Positions 8,835-17,789 of a DNA stretch of 61,548 nt are shown piece after piece (within the stretch, counting starts at the first letter, position 1; every line of letters starts with the position of its first letter). The notes beneath the pieces were generated by a model that ran no database searches, was not told the DNA's origin, and saw only the letters and a list, made by a program, of their open reading frames with translations. A program made the translations under genes and the position numbers. Source of the stretch: Nostoc sp. FACHB-152 (lineage in GTDB: Bacteria; Cyanobacteriota; Cyanobacteriia; Cyanobacteriales; Nostocaceae); NCBI RefSeq assembly GCF_014697475.1, contig NZ_JACJRV010000042.1, positions 1 to 61,548 of the forward strand, written 5' to 3'.

Positions 8835-9656
8835 CTACATATAACTAATCCAATCGCTCCAGCTACCAGCATAAAGTTTACCTGTACGAATGCCAGCTAA
8901 TTCTAAAGAAAGCAAATTCACACAAGCAGTTACACCAGAACCACAGTAAACTAAAATTTCTTCGGCTGTGGCGATGTTTCCCCATCTTTGTTGTTGTTCT
9001 AGTTGAGAAAGTAAATTTCCTGATGAATCTGTAACTTCTTGCCAAGGATAGTTAACTGCGCCAGGAATATGACCAGCTATTTTATCAATTGGCTCCCTTT
9101 CACCCCGGTAGCGATCGCTCTCTCTCGAATCTACTAATACTACCTGTGGTAAATCTTTGCGGCTTTTTATTACTTCAATATCTACTACCAGTTCGTTTTT
9201 AATTTGAGGAATAAAATTACCTGTTTCGGGTTTTGATATGACATCTGTAACTGGATAACTGGCTTGTTGCCATGCACTAAAGCCTCCATTCATCACAACT
9301 ACGCGCTCATGACCTAAATAACGTAGTAACCACCATAGACGAGATGCAAAAGCCAAGCGAGAATCATCATAAGCTACAACTAAAGTTTCTGGAGAATTTA
9401 CCCCCATTGCTGATAATTTCTGAGCTAGATGGTTAATATCCGGTAAAGGGTGCCTGCCACCATGTTTCCCTACAGGGCTGGAGAGATCTTGATTTAAATC
9501 TAGGTAAAATGACCCTGGGATATGACTTGTTTGATATTGTTTTTGTCCTAATTGTGGATCAGCCAAAGAAAAGCGACAATCCACAATCACAACTTGTGAA
9601 TCGTTAAGATGTTCAACAAGCCATACTGGGGAAACAAAAAGTTGGATATCAACCAT
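8835..9656 (-). CDS. sseA: 3-mercaptopyruvate/thiosulfate sulfurtransferase (two rhodanese domains)
   Basis: 273 residues with two tandem rhodanese domains. The N-terminal one (about 8-125; VIVDCRFSLADP, HIPGSFYLDLNQDLSSP, LVVAYDDSRLAFASRLWWLL) is catalytically inactive, as the active-site position lacks Cys. The C-terminal one (about 150-270; VLVDSRESDRYRGEREPID, HIPGAVNYPW) ends in the active loop VYCGSGVTAC, with Cys238 as nucleophile. The CGSGVT loop is the mercaptopyruvate sulfurtransferase type; thiosulfate rhodaneses have CRKGVT. The enzyme moves sulfane sulfur from 3-mercaptopyruvate to acceptors. It is divergent from the MnmD-like gene, with 53 bp between start codons. Confidence 0.9.
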   Translation of the reverse strand: MVDIQLFVSPVWLVEHLNDSQVVIVDCRFSLADPQLGQKQYQTSHIPGSFYLDLNQDLSSPVGKHGGRHPLPDINHLAQKLSAMGVNSPETLVVAYDDSRLAFASRLWWLLRYLGHERVVVMNGGFSAWQQASYPVTDVISKPETGNFIPQIKNELVVDIEVIKSRKDLPQVVLVDSRESDRYRGEREPIDKIAGHIPGAVNYPWQEVTDSSGNLLSQLEQQQRWGNIATAEEILVYCGSGVTACVNLLSLELAGIRTGKLYAGSWSDWISYM

Positions 9657-9709
9657 AAAAACTCAAAGCTTTAATTACATTTATTAGCTACTAATTAATA
9701 AAAAATCTG

Positions 9710-10663
9710 ATGCCAGAATTTGATAACTTTATACCACAAGTAACTGCGGATGGTTCTTTCACCTTTTTCTCACAAGAGTTTGGCGAGTCATTTCACAGTC
9801 ATTTTGGAGCTAAACAGGAGAGTTATTTTAAATTTGTGGAACCGACGCAATTGGCTCAAGCTGCGGAAAAACCAGTTGTGCGGTTACTAGATATTTGTTA
9901 TGGTCTAGGATACAACACCGCAGCCGCTTTACAGACAATTTGGGCAATAAATCCGAGTTGTCATGTGGAATTAATCGGTTTAGAACTAAATCCGGCTGTA
10001 CCCCAGGCGGCGATCGCCAATCACTTATTTGATAACTGGAATTACGAATACTCAGACATTTTGACTCGGTTAGCGTTTGCAGGGGAAATACAAACACAAT
10101 GCCTCAACGCTAAGTTAATGATCGGTGATGCCAGAATCTCGATTGTAAAGTTAAATCAATCGGGTTTCCAGGCAGATGCAATTTTTTTAGATCCTTTTTC
10201 CCCGCCTCAGTGTCCTCAGCTATGGACTGTTGAATTTCTGAAACAAGTTTCACTCTCTTTACACAAGAATGGCTTGCTGGCAACTTATTCTTGTGCTGCG
10301 GCTGTTCGCACAGCACTAATATTGGCTGGTTTACAAATAGGTTCTACTCCTCCTGTTGGCAGGCGATCGCCAGGTACCTTAGCCGCATACCCTAGAGATG
10401 AAGGAGGTAGAAAAATCAATGATCATTCCCTCTCATCCGAACTCCCTCCTCTCTCCTTAGAAGAACAAGAACATTTGCAAACTCGTGCGGCTATTCCTTA
10501 CCGCGATCCGCAATTAAAAGATTCTGCCTCTGTAATCATCACGCGGCGACAACAAGAACAAAAATCCTGTTCGTTGGAACCTACCTCCCATTGGCGGAAA
10601 CGTTGGTTATTGAATAACCAACCCAATGATTTTATTAGCCGTAATTCTTCGTTGAGTCGATAA
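9710..10663 (+). CDS. MnmD-like tRNA (mnm5s2U34) methyltransferase-domain protein
   Basis: 317 residues with the MnmC N-terminal-type methyltransferase domain and no FAD oxidase domain. Signatures are LLDICYGLGYNTAAAL (SAM-binding loop, D-x-C-Y-G-L-G-Y-N), VELIGLELNP (acidic end of beta2), LMIGDAR, and DAIFLDPFSPPQCPQLWT, which matches the D-P-F-S-P-x-x-x-P-x-L-W-T motif of this family. In E. coli MnmC this domain methylates nm5U34 in the tRNA wobble position; stand-alone MnmD proteins do the same step. About residues 210-260 form a low-complexity linker. The C-terminal Arg/Trp-rich segment (SHWRKRWLL) may bind RNA. It shares a promoter region with the sulfurtransferase gene, suggestive of sulfur/tRNA modification but not proof. 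Confidence 0.82.
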   Translation: MPEFDNFIPQVTADGSFTFFSQEFGESFHSHFGAKQESYFKFVEPTQLAQAAEKPVVRLLDICYGLGYNTAAALQTIWAINPSCHVELIGLELNPAVPQAAIANHLFDNWNYEYSDILTRLAFAGEIQTQCLNAKLMIGDARISIVKLNQSGFQADAIFLDPFSPPQCPQLWTVEFLKQVSLSLHKNGLLATYSCAAAVRTALILAGLQIGSTPPVGRRSPGTLAAYPRDEGGRKINDHSLSSELPPLSLEEQEHLQTRAAIPYRDPQLKDSASVIITRRQQEQKSCSLEPTSHWRKRWLLNNQPNDFISRNSSLSR

Positions 10664-11286
10664 CTGTGATCGTTAAATTTTTCTTTTGTGATCTGATCCA
10701 TATTAATGTCATAATTTTTAATTTAAATTTGTGTAATGTAATGAGGTAGTTACAATGTTGCCCAATTAAGGTAATTACGGTTAATAGCTAGGAGAATGAC
10801 CAAACGAAGGCTTATATTATCAACCAAAACCATTAGTTAACACCTTTACTCAGTTGAAAACTTTTGCTATTAAATAATATATGTTAAGCAATATTAAATT
10901 AAGTAAATTTTTAGTCAGTGAAAATTTTTGACAAAAAACTTACTCTTTCTAAAATTTAATGAAACTATTAAAATATAACTTAGGCAATTTAAATGAGTTC
11001 AAGTTAATATTGTAACGCCTGTAATTTTAAAAAATACTCAAGAAAAACTGAGTCAAATCTTGTACTAAATTAGTATTTTCAAATCAAGACTTAGGAAGTT
11101 TGATAACAAAATTTATCTAAATATTTATTTTATTTTTGTAAAAAAATATAATCTGCGTTATTTACAATATTAATCTAATGTTAGTACAGAAATCTTGGAG
11201 AAAGACAAAGTAAACTATAGTAACAGACATAAAATTAATTTCGTAGAGAAAGACTGCTCACTTATTATAAAAAATGGGGTGCCTTT
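10664..11286. other. Intergenic, AT-rich
   Basis: About 620 bp, strongly AT-rich, with no coding frame and no RNA gene that I can recognise. It must hold the promoter of the HD-GYP regulator; no clear -35/-10 pair stands out. Confidence 0.5.
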
Positions 11287-12519
11287 GTGATTCACTGGAG
11301 TTCCAAGTTGATCAACAATAATGAACAGAGTTTTAGTGTATCAAATAACATAAAAAATATACATAAGAATGTAGAAGAAAATCGCAAAATAGAATGGCAA
11401 AACTCAGATAATTATCCACTCAGCTTATCTCAGGAAGAAGTAATACTTGATCCTGCTCAAGTAGGATCTGCATGGAAAAAACCGGAGATTAATTGTGGAT
11501 TCAATACATCAATATCAAAAACATTACAAAGTAAAGGCTCCAAAGTGAATGGCGTTGATGCTGAAGCACCAAAAATTTTAGTGGTAGACGACCATACTGC
11601 TAGTAGAATGACAGCTGCGGCTTTGTTGTCAATGGAAGGTTATGAAGTAATTGAAGCAGATAGCGGTGCTACTGCGGTGGTAATGGTAAAACAACAACAG
11701 CCAGATTTGATTTTGCTGGATGTAATGATGCCAGGAATGGATGGATTTGAAGTATGTCAGTTGCTCAAGCAGGATGAAAATACTAGACTAATTCCAGTAA
11801 TTTTTATTACAGCATTGAATGATCGGCGATCGCGTATTCGCGGCATCGAAGTTGGGGCAGATGATTTTCTCACCAAACCCTTTGACCGTGTAGAACTAGC
11901 AGCGCGTGCGAAGTCTCTAGTAGGACAAAAGCGGTTAAATGAAGACTTAGACCACGCTGAACAAGTCTTATTTTCTATTGCTAGAGCCATTGAAAGCCGT
12001 GACCCTAATACAGGCGACCACTGCGAACGGTTGGTCAAGATAGGGCAAGCTTTTGGGGAATATCTTAATCTTTCTCGCTCTCAAATGCGAGATTTAATCT
12101 GGGGTGGTTATCTTCACGATATTGGTAAAGTGGGTATTTCTGATGCAGTGTTGCTGAAAAAAGGGCAACTTACTCCAGAAGAGTGGGAGATGATGCGTCA
12201 GCACGTGATTATTGGGGAAAAAATTTGTCAACCACTGCGTAGTATGCGGGGTGTAATTCCCATTATTCGCCATCACCACGAAAGATGGAATGGTTCAGGT
12301 TATCCCGATGGATTAAAAGGAGATGAAATTCCTTACCTGGCCCAAGTTTTCCAAATACTTGATATTTATGATGCTCTAACTAGCGAACGTCCTTATAAAA
12401 AAGCTTTTACCACCGAAGAAGCTTTAGCCGTAATGCAAGAAGAAACTAACGCAGGTTGGCGTAATCCTGAATTGATGCAGCAATTTGCTAAATTTATTCG
12501 TGCTTACAACAGTAAATAA
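11287..12519 (+). CDS. Response regulator with HD-GYP output domain (c-di-GMP phosphodiesterase type)
   Basis: 410 residues. Residues 1-95 are a polar N-terminal extension with no known domain. A receiver domain follows at about 96-215 (KILVVDDHTASRM, LILLDVMMPGMDGFEV with phospho-acceptor Asp145, GADDFLTKPF). An HD-GYP domain occupies about 225-400: HDIGKVGI with His277-Asp278, HHERWNGSGYPDGL, and YDALTSERPYKKAF. HD-GYP enzymes hydrolyse cyclic di-GMP to GMP or pGpG, and the metal ligands and the GYP motif are present, so it should be active. The start is GTG; there is no ATG before the receiver, and the extension could be shorter. The domain order equals that of RpfG. No cognate histidine kinase is adjacent. 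Confidence 0.92.
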   Translation: MIHWSSKLINNNEQSFSVSNNIKNIHKNVEENRKIEWQNSDNYPLSLSQEEVILDPAQVGSAWKKPEINCGFNTSISKTLQSKGSKVNGVDAEAPKILVVDDHTASRMTAAALLSMEGYEVIEADSGATAVVMVKQQQPDLILLDVMMPGMDGFEVCQLLKQDENTRLIPVIFITALNDRRSRIRGIEVGADDFLTKPFDRVELAARAKSLVGQKRLNEDLDHAEQVLFSIARAIESRDPNTGDHCERLVKIGQAFGEYLNLSRSQMRDLIWGGYLHDIGKVGISDAVLLKKGQLTPEEWEMMRQHVIIGEKICQPLRSMRGVIPIIRHHHERWNGSGYPDGLKGDEIPYLAQVFQILDIYDALTSERPYKKAFTTEEALAVMQEETNAGWRNPELMQQFAKFIRAYNSK

Positions 12520-12568
12520 TAGAAAAGTCTGAAAAACATAGCAGTAAAAGCATAGTTTAGACATCAAT

Positions 12569-12757
12569 AGGACTTACGCAAAATATCTCTCAAACTCTTA
12601 TTTCTCCGTGACGCACCAGTTGCTACAAGTCAGCAAAGCCGCGCAACGCACTGGCTTCTCTGCGTCTTTGTGGTACTCTACCCTTCTCCCAAAGAGAGAA
12701 GGAGTACGGGAAGCCGCTAGCGCGTCTAGGTTATTCCGTAACTCATGCGTAAGTTCT
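12569..12757. mobile_element. MITE-like element with short terminal inverted repeats
   Basis: AGGACTTACGCA at about 12569-12580 and TGCGTAAGTTCT at 12746-12757 are inverted copies matching at 11 of 12 positions. They enclose about 165 bp without a real gene. The interior is GC-richer than its surroundings and has a hairpin (CCTTCTCCC...GAGAGAAGG, about 12681-12704). I recall this terminal sequence as common in Nostoc-type spacers. Size and structure fit a non-autonomous element; a parent transposase is not seen here. Confidence 0.55.
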
Positions 12758-12879
12758 AAAATACTTTCCAGCCAGTTCCCCGCTATAAAGGCTGTACTTT
12801 CAGGTAAAACCTGTAGATAGGCAGGGATAGGATAGCGTGAAATCCTATACTTTATACTTTATAGTTCATAGCTTTGATT

Positions 12880-14229
12880 ATGGTAGTTGTAGCAATTCTA
12901 GCGGCAGGACGCGGCACAAGAATGAAATCAAGCTTACCCAAAGTTTTACATACTTTAGGTGGGCGATCGCTAGTAGAAAGAGTTCTTGAAAGTGTAGAAC
13001 CGCTTTCACCCTCACGACGAATGGTGATTGTCGGGTATCAGTCTCAAGAAGTGAAAGCCGCTATGCAGTCAGACTCCAGCTTGGAGTTTATCGAACAGAC
13101 AGTTCAATTGGGAACAGGTCACGCCATCCAGCAATTACTCCCTCATCTGGAAGGCTACACCGGAGATTTACTTGTACTGAATGGTGATGTGCCACTGTTA
13201 CGTACCGAAACTCTCAAACAGCTATGGCAAACTCACCAAGAACATCAAAACTCCGCCACTATCCTTACAGCCCAGTTACCTGACCCTAAAGGCTACGGGC
13301 GAGTTTTTTGTAATAGTGAAAATATAGTCCAACAAATTGTAGAAGACAAAGATTGTACTCCTGCCCAAAGGCAAAATCGACGGATTAACGCAGGGGTTTA
13401 CTGCTTCCGTTGGCAGGACTTAGCCAAAGTATTACCTCATTTAGAAGCTAATAATGCCCAGAAAGAATACTACCTCACCGATGCTGTGACTCAAGTCGGG
13501 AAAGTTATGGCCGTGGATGTCGCAGATTATCAAGAAATTTTAGGAATAAACGATCGCCTACAATTAGCCACAGCTTACGAAATTTTGCAAAAGCGCATCA
13601 AAGAAAAGTGGATGATGGCAGGTGTGACTCTCATCGACCCGAACAGCATCACCATTGATGACACTGTAGAATTACAACCCGATGTGATTATTGAACCCCA
13701 AACTCATCTACGGGGAAACGCCACCATTGGAACAGGCTGCCGTATTGGGCCGGGAAGTTTAATTGAGAATAGCCAGGTGGGTGAAAACGTTACAGTCCAA
13801 TATTCTGTGGTGACTGATAGTATTGTGCAATCAGGAACTCGGATTGGCCCCTACGCTCATTTACGCGGTCATGCCCAAGTCGGTAATAACTGCCGGATAG
13901 GTAACTTTGTGGAGTTAAAAAATACCCAGTTAGGCGATAAGACCAATGTAGCCCATCTCTCTTATTTAGGTGATGCGACTACTGGCACACAAGTCAATAT
14001 TGGTGCAGGTACAATTACTGCTAACTATGACGGCGTGAAGAAACACCAAACTAAAATCGGCGATCGCACCAAAACCGGTTCTAACAGCGTGTTAGTAGCT
14101 CCAGTTACCTTAGGTGATGATGTCTACGTGGCTGCTGGTTCTACTGTCACCGAAGATGTTCCCAATGATAGCTTAGTAATTGCCCGTAGCCGTCAGGTAG
14201 TCAAACCAGGTTGGCGAAAAAACAAGTAA
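12880..14229 (+). CDS. glmU: Bifunctional GlmU: GlcNAc-1-P uridyltransferase / GlcN-1-P acetyltransferase
   Basis: GlmU makes UDP-N-acetylglucosamine for peptidoglycan and envelope polysaccharides. The ATG at 12880 gives 449 residues, beginning [17 protein letters not shown], the pyrophosphorylase loop G-x-G-T-x-M-x-S; an in-frame TTG two codons upstream is less likely. The uridyltransferase domain covers about 1-230 ([27 protein letters not shown]). The C-terminal left-handed beta-helix acetyltransferase covers about 250-445, with hexapeptide repeats and [32 protein letters not shown] and [14 protein letters not shown]. Length and all catalytic blocks are normal. It ends 27 bp before the convergent asparaginase gene. 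Confidence 0.97.
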   Translation: MVVVAILAAGRGTRMKSSLPKVLHTLGGRSLVERVLESVEPLSPSRRMVIVGYQSQEVKAAMQSDSSLEFIEQTVQLGTGHAIQQLLPHLEGYTGDLLVLNGDVPLLRTETLKQLWQTHQEHQNSATILTAQLPDPKGYGRVFCNSENIVQQIVEDKDCTPAQRQNRRINAGVYCFRWQDLAKVLPHLEANNAQKEYYLTDAVTQVGKVMAVDVADYQEILGINDRLQLATAYEILQKRIKEKWMMAGVTLIDPNSITIDDTVELQPDVIIEPQTHLRGNATIGTGCRIGPGSLIENSQVGENVTVQYSVVTDSIVQSGTRIGPYAHLRGHAQVGNNCRIGNFVELKNTQLGDKTNVAHLSYLGDATTGTQVNIGAGTITANYDGVKKHQTKIGDRTKTGSNSVLVAPVTLGDDVYVAAGSTVTEDVPNDSLVIARSRQVVKPGWRKNK

Positions 14230-14250
14230 AGACGTTGCGATGCAACGTCT
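14230..14250. terminator. Hairpin between convergent glmU and asparaginase genes
   Basis: AGACGTTGC, loop GAT, GCAACGTCT: a 9-bp perfect stem in a 27-bp gap between two stop codons. It probably ends transcription on both strands, though a T tract is lacking. This palindrome type recurs in cyanobacterial genomes, so it may also be a dispersed repeat. Confidence 0.6.
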
Positions 14251-14256
14251 CTAACG

Positions 14257-15213
14257 CTAGTTTATACAGCCAATTTGTGTGCCAACAGGCATTTCTAAAG
14301 TGTCGCCAAACTTTTCGCCGTCGTGGTAGGCGGCGAGTAAGACTTGGCTAGTTTTACCCCAAGCGATCGCACCACTGGCATCTAAGGCGATCGCCCCTAA
14401 ATCTCTTTGATGTTCGTGGGCTTCAGCAAAGGAACGTTGCATCGCATCTTTGAGCGACATCCCATCCGTAACCCGCACGACAATCCTGGGTGCTAAACAC
14501 TCATCGATAATATCTTCGCCAATCCCAGTACAGCTAACAGCCGCATGACCAGTAGCATAATTCCCGGCTGGCATTGCTGAATCACTAACCCGACCGATGC
14601 GTTCAAAGCCTTTACCGCCAGTGGAAGTACCTGCGGCCAGACCACCATGACTATCTAACGCTACTACGCCAATCGTACCGCGCCCAGCATTGCTAGTTTC
14701 CAATAACTCTGGCTCGGCTACTACCCCAGCCATAGCTCTTTTAAAATTATCTTGACGCTCTTGAATCCACTCTTGCAAGCGCAACTCAGTTAAAGCATTG
14801 TAACTTGGAACTTGTAACTCCCGTGCTAGTTCTGCTGAACCGTAATCTGATAGCACGCGATCTGGAGAGGTTTGTAAAAATTGAGCTAACTCAATGGGAT
14901 TTTTTACTCGTGAAACATTAATCACACCACTAAAACGCCCTGACATCCCATCCATCAAAGCTGCACTCATCCGAATTTGACCGTCAGATTGCAGCACCGA
15001 ACCAGTACCAGCATTAAAGCGGGGGTTATCTTCTAACAGTTGACAACCCCGTACCACTGCGGTAGGAGCATTTGCTCCCGACAATAACAAAGCATAAACT
15101 TCTTCTATAACTGCTTGGAGCGATTGGCGTACTGATTCTACGCCTCCTTTGCCGTGGAGAGAACTACCAGCCCCTCCATGAATAATTAATTTAGGTTGCA
15201 CCTGTACCTTCAT
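14257..15213 (-). CDS. Isoaspartyl peptidase / plant-type L-asparaginase (Ntn hydrolase)
   Basis: 318 residues of the type-2 (plant-type) asparaginase family, which hydrolyses isoaspartyl dipeptides and asparagine. The precursor cleaves itself in front of a Thr, here Thr180 in GRGTIGVVALD; this Thr becomes the N-terminal nucleophile of the beta subunit. IIHGGAGS at the N-terminus and NPRFNAGTGSVLQ, DGSM-type DGMSGRFSGVINV, and GRVSDSAMPAGNYA with ATGHAAVSCTGIGE in the beta subunit are all family motifs. It is likely cytoplasmic, with roles in turnover of cyanophycin-derived beta-Asp-Arg and of damaged proteins. In cyanobacteria isoaspartyl dipeptidase completes cyanophycin breakdown; no cyanophycin gene is adjacent. 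Confidence 0.93.
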   Translation of the reverse strand: MKVQVQPKLIIHGGAGSSLHGKGGVESVRQSLQAVIEEVYALLLSGANAPTAVVRGCQLLEDNPRFNAGTGSVLQSDGQIRMSAALMDGMSGRFSGVINVSRVKNPIELAQFLQTSPDRVLSDYGSAELARELQVPSYNALTELRLQEWIQERQDNFKRAMAGVVAEPELLETSNAGRGTIGVVALDSHGGLAAGTSTGGKGFERIGRVSDSAMPAGNYATGHAAVSCTGIGEDIIDECLAPRIVVRVTDGMSLKDAMQRSFAEAHEHQRDLGAIALDASGAIAWGKTSQVLLAAYHDGEKFGDTLEMPVGTQIGCIN

Positions 15214-15295
15214 TTATATATATGCGCTATTTGCGTCTGATTTACAGTTGATTTTACACTTCACACTTTATACTTCATACTTCAGCCTTTACCTC

Positions 15296-15454
15296 TTATT
15301 CTGTTTTTGCATCAGAACGGCGACGACGGCAACGTTCTGAGCAGTATTTCACCTCGTCCCAGCAATCTTGCCATTTTTTCCGCCAAGTAAAGGGACGTTG
15401 ACATACCGGGCAGATTTTTGTAGGTAGGTCAGATTTAGAACGATAACGCCCCAT
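15296..15454 (-). CDS. DUF2256-family small zinc-ribbon protein (52 aa)
   Basis: A short gene read on the minus strand, ATG at 15454 and TAA at 15296. The protein begins MGRYRSKSDLPTKICPVCQR and has a C-x-x-C knuckle (ICPVCQRPF), a WRKKW-x-x-CW segment and a second C-x-x-x-C (YCSERCRRRR), followed by a basic tail. The W-rich core between two cysteine knuckles is the DUF2256 pattern, small proteins often found near photolyase/cryptochrome or alone. It probably binds one zinc; function is unknown. The ATG is the only sensible start. Confidence 0.85.
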   Translation of the reverse strand: MGRYRSKSDLPTKICPVCQRPFTWRKKWQDCWDEVKYCSERCRRRRSDAKTE

Positions 15455-15656
15455 ATAAATACAGTGAATATTTCAAATTAATTTGCGATTCAGACGGAAA
15501 ATAATTATAACCAGTTTCCTACAAATTTGTTGTCGTTAGGCAACATTTAAGAATTTATAATTTTTTCGTGACAATTTATATCGGCAATATCCGCCTAGCA
15601 CACCCTACAGCCATTTCATTTTTACTTTATAAATAACTTCTAAATAATTGCACTAT

Positions 15657-17771
15657 TCAAGAAATCTGCAAACCTACCTGTTGAATTGGAATTTTAATCA
15701 CAAATTCTGTTCCCTGCCCTGGTTTGGAGTGGCATTCTAATTTGCCTGCGTGTTTTTCGGTAATGATTTGATAACTGATGGACAATCCCATACCTGTCCC
15801 TTTGCCTATAGGCTTGGTGGTAAAAAATGGATTAAAAATTCTTTGTTTAACTTGCTCCGGCATTCCCATACCGTTGTCAGCGATCGCAATTTTTATCCAA
15901 TTAACATCAATTACCGAAGTAGTAATTGTAATTGTCGGCAGTTTGTCTTTCCCTATTCCCACTTCTAAGGCATCAATAGCATTAGCGAGAATATTCATAA
16001 ACACCTGATTGAGTTGTCCGGCGTAGCATTCTACTAACGGTAATGAGGTGTATTCTTTGATTACTTGAATTTCAGGGAATTGGGGCTTTTCTTTGAGGCG
16101 ATGTTGCAAAATCATTAAAGTACTGTCTATCCCTTCGTGGATATCCACGGCTTTAAATTCAGCTTCATCCATGCGTGAGAATGTACGTAGCGATAGCACA
16201 ATCTGCCGGATGCGCTGAGTTCCAACTTTCATAGACCTTAATATTTTTGGTAAATCTTCTTGAATGTACTCTAAATCAATTTCTTCGCATAACATTTCAA
16301 ATTCGGGTAGATTATTAGATCGATATAAATTAATTACGCGCAATAAATCTTGAGTATGTTCTTCAAGATGACTGAGATTACCATGAATAAAATTGACAGG
16401 GTTGTTAATTTCATGAGCAACTCCGGCAACTAGTTCTCCCAAACTCGACATCTTTTCTGCTTGAATCATTTGTGCCTGAGTGCGCTGAAGTTCTTCTAGA
16501 GTTTGGGCTAAATCTTCTGCTTGTTGTCGCAGTTGCACTTCAATTTGTTGGCGATCGCGAATATCACGGGCAATGGTTGAGAAGAATTCTATTTCTCCCT
16601 GTTCATTTCTATGGGCAATTATCACCTGAGAGACTGGAAATGCTTCTCCAGTACGACTGCAAAATATAGATTCTCCCGACCAAATTCCTTCTTTAATTAC
16701 GGTAGGCATAATCTCAGTCTGGAAGTTGTCTGATATTGATACCTCACTAATATGAAACTTGTTGGTTTCTGAAGCGGGAATGTTTAAAATTTTCTGACCT
16801 GCTTGGTTGAGATAGCAACTATTGCCGTCGGCATCAGCCATACCTACAATATCAGTGGTTGCTTCTAAAATAGCTAATAGTCGGCGTTGCTCTTTTTCTG
16901 CCTGTTTACGCTCACTAATATTTCGCACTACCGAAAGTGCATGAGGCTTGCCATTGTAGTCAAAAAGTTTCCCTGTGACTTCTATATCAAAATAAGTTCC
17001 ATCTTTGTGGATATCTACAGATTGAGTGTGAAATTCACCTCCCATCTTGATGGTATTGATAAATTCTCCAAATTGCGAAAAAGAGTTGGGATGAACAAAG
17101 GCTGTGGGGTTTAAGTAGGAAAATTCTTCTTGAGTATAGCCATGCATCTGGCAAAAAGCAGGATTAGCAGCAACAATTTTACCAGTATCTAAATCAACAA
17201 CACTAATACCATCATTAACAGTCTCGAAGATACTACGATATTGGGCTTCTTGTTGACGTAAAGCCGCTTCCGTGGCTTTGCGATCGTTAATATCTCTGGC
17301 TGCCCAAACTACCGTATTCTCGTTCATAACGGCAACACTAGCCTCAAACCAAACTTCTTGATTACCTAAAGGCAAGCTGTATTCTATCTTTACAGTCTTT
17401 TTAGTTTTAAGTACCTGTTGAATACAGTCGAGGAAAGAGTCAGCTAGGTCAGGAGGTAAGACTTCATGACCAGTTTTACCTAATATTGCTGCAGAAGGTT
17501 TGTACAGTGACGGCGCACAACTAGGAGCAATCTTCAAGTATCGCCCCTCAGCATCAACAACCAGAATTACATCTTCTATGGCATTAAACATTGCCAGTAA
17601 TTCTGCTTGAGAAGTATTGCTTTCTAACTGGAGTTGAGATGCTTGCAGCTTTTGTTCTAGTTTGGCAATCTCTGCTTGAAATTCACTGGTAGATTTTGCT
17701 ATTTTTTGCTTTAAAATAGCGTTTTCCTGACGTAAAAAAAGTATTTCTTCTTCGAGCGATTTGTTGTACAT
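15657..17771 (-). CDS. PAS-domain sensor histidine kinase
   Basis: 704 residues, soluble. Residues 1-58 are a coiled coil. Three PAS domains follow at roughly 60-170, 178-292 and 295-415 (YRSIFETVNDGISVVDLDTG, CQMHGYTQEEF, RNISERKQAE and similar PAS/PAC joints). The kinase core has the phospho-acceptor in LVAGVAHEINNP (His453), then N-box ANAIDAL, G1 IADNGMGMP and G2 GKGTGMGLSISYQI, so it should be active. The H-E-I-N-N-P H-box is the class common in large cyanobacterial kinases. The gene begins 18 bp after the hstK-like gene on the same strand, so the two are very probably co-transcribed. No response regulator is adjacent, so phosphotransfer must go elsewhere. Confidence 0.93.
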   Translation of the reverse strand: MYNKSLEEEILFLRQENAILKQKIAKSTSEFQAEIAKLEQKLQASQLQLESNTSQAELLAMFNAIEDVILVVDAEGRYLKIAPSCAPSLYKPSAAILGKTGHEVLPPDLADSFLDCIQQVLKTKKTVKIEYSLPLGNQEVWFEASVAVMNENTVVWAARDINDRKATEAALRQQEAQYRSIFETVNDGISVVDLDTGKIVAANPAFCQMHGYTQEEFSYLNPTAFVHPNSFSQFGEFINTIKMGGEFHTQSVDIHKDGTYFDIEVTGKLFDYNGKPHALSVVRNISERKQAEKEQRRLLAILEATTDIVGMADADGNSCYLNQAGQKILNIPASETNKFHISEVSISDNFQTEIMPTVIKEGIWSGESIFCSRTGEAFPVSQVIIAHRNEQGEIEFFSTIARDIRDRQQIEVQLRQQAEDLAQTLEELQRTQAQMIQAEKMSSLGELVAGVAHEINNPVNFIHGNLSHLEEHTQDLLRVINLYRSNNLPEFEMLCEEIDLEYIQEDLPKILRSMKVGTQRIRQIVLSLRTFSRMDEAEFKAVDIHEGIDSTLMILQHRLKEKPQFPEIQVIKEYTSLPLVECYAGQLNQVFMNILANAIDALEVGIGKDKLPTITITTSVIDVNWIKIAIADNGMGMPEQVKQRIFNPFFTTKPIGKGTGMGLSISYQIITEKHAGKLECHSKPGQGTEFVIKIPIQQVGLQIS

Positions 17772-17789
17772 GAATTTTCCTCTAATTGA

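Noticed and set aside
12608-12820. 70-residue plus-strand frame before glmU
   Set aside because: It lies mostly within the MITE-like repeat, has no domain and no ribosome-binding site.
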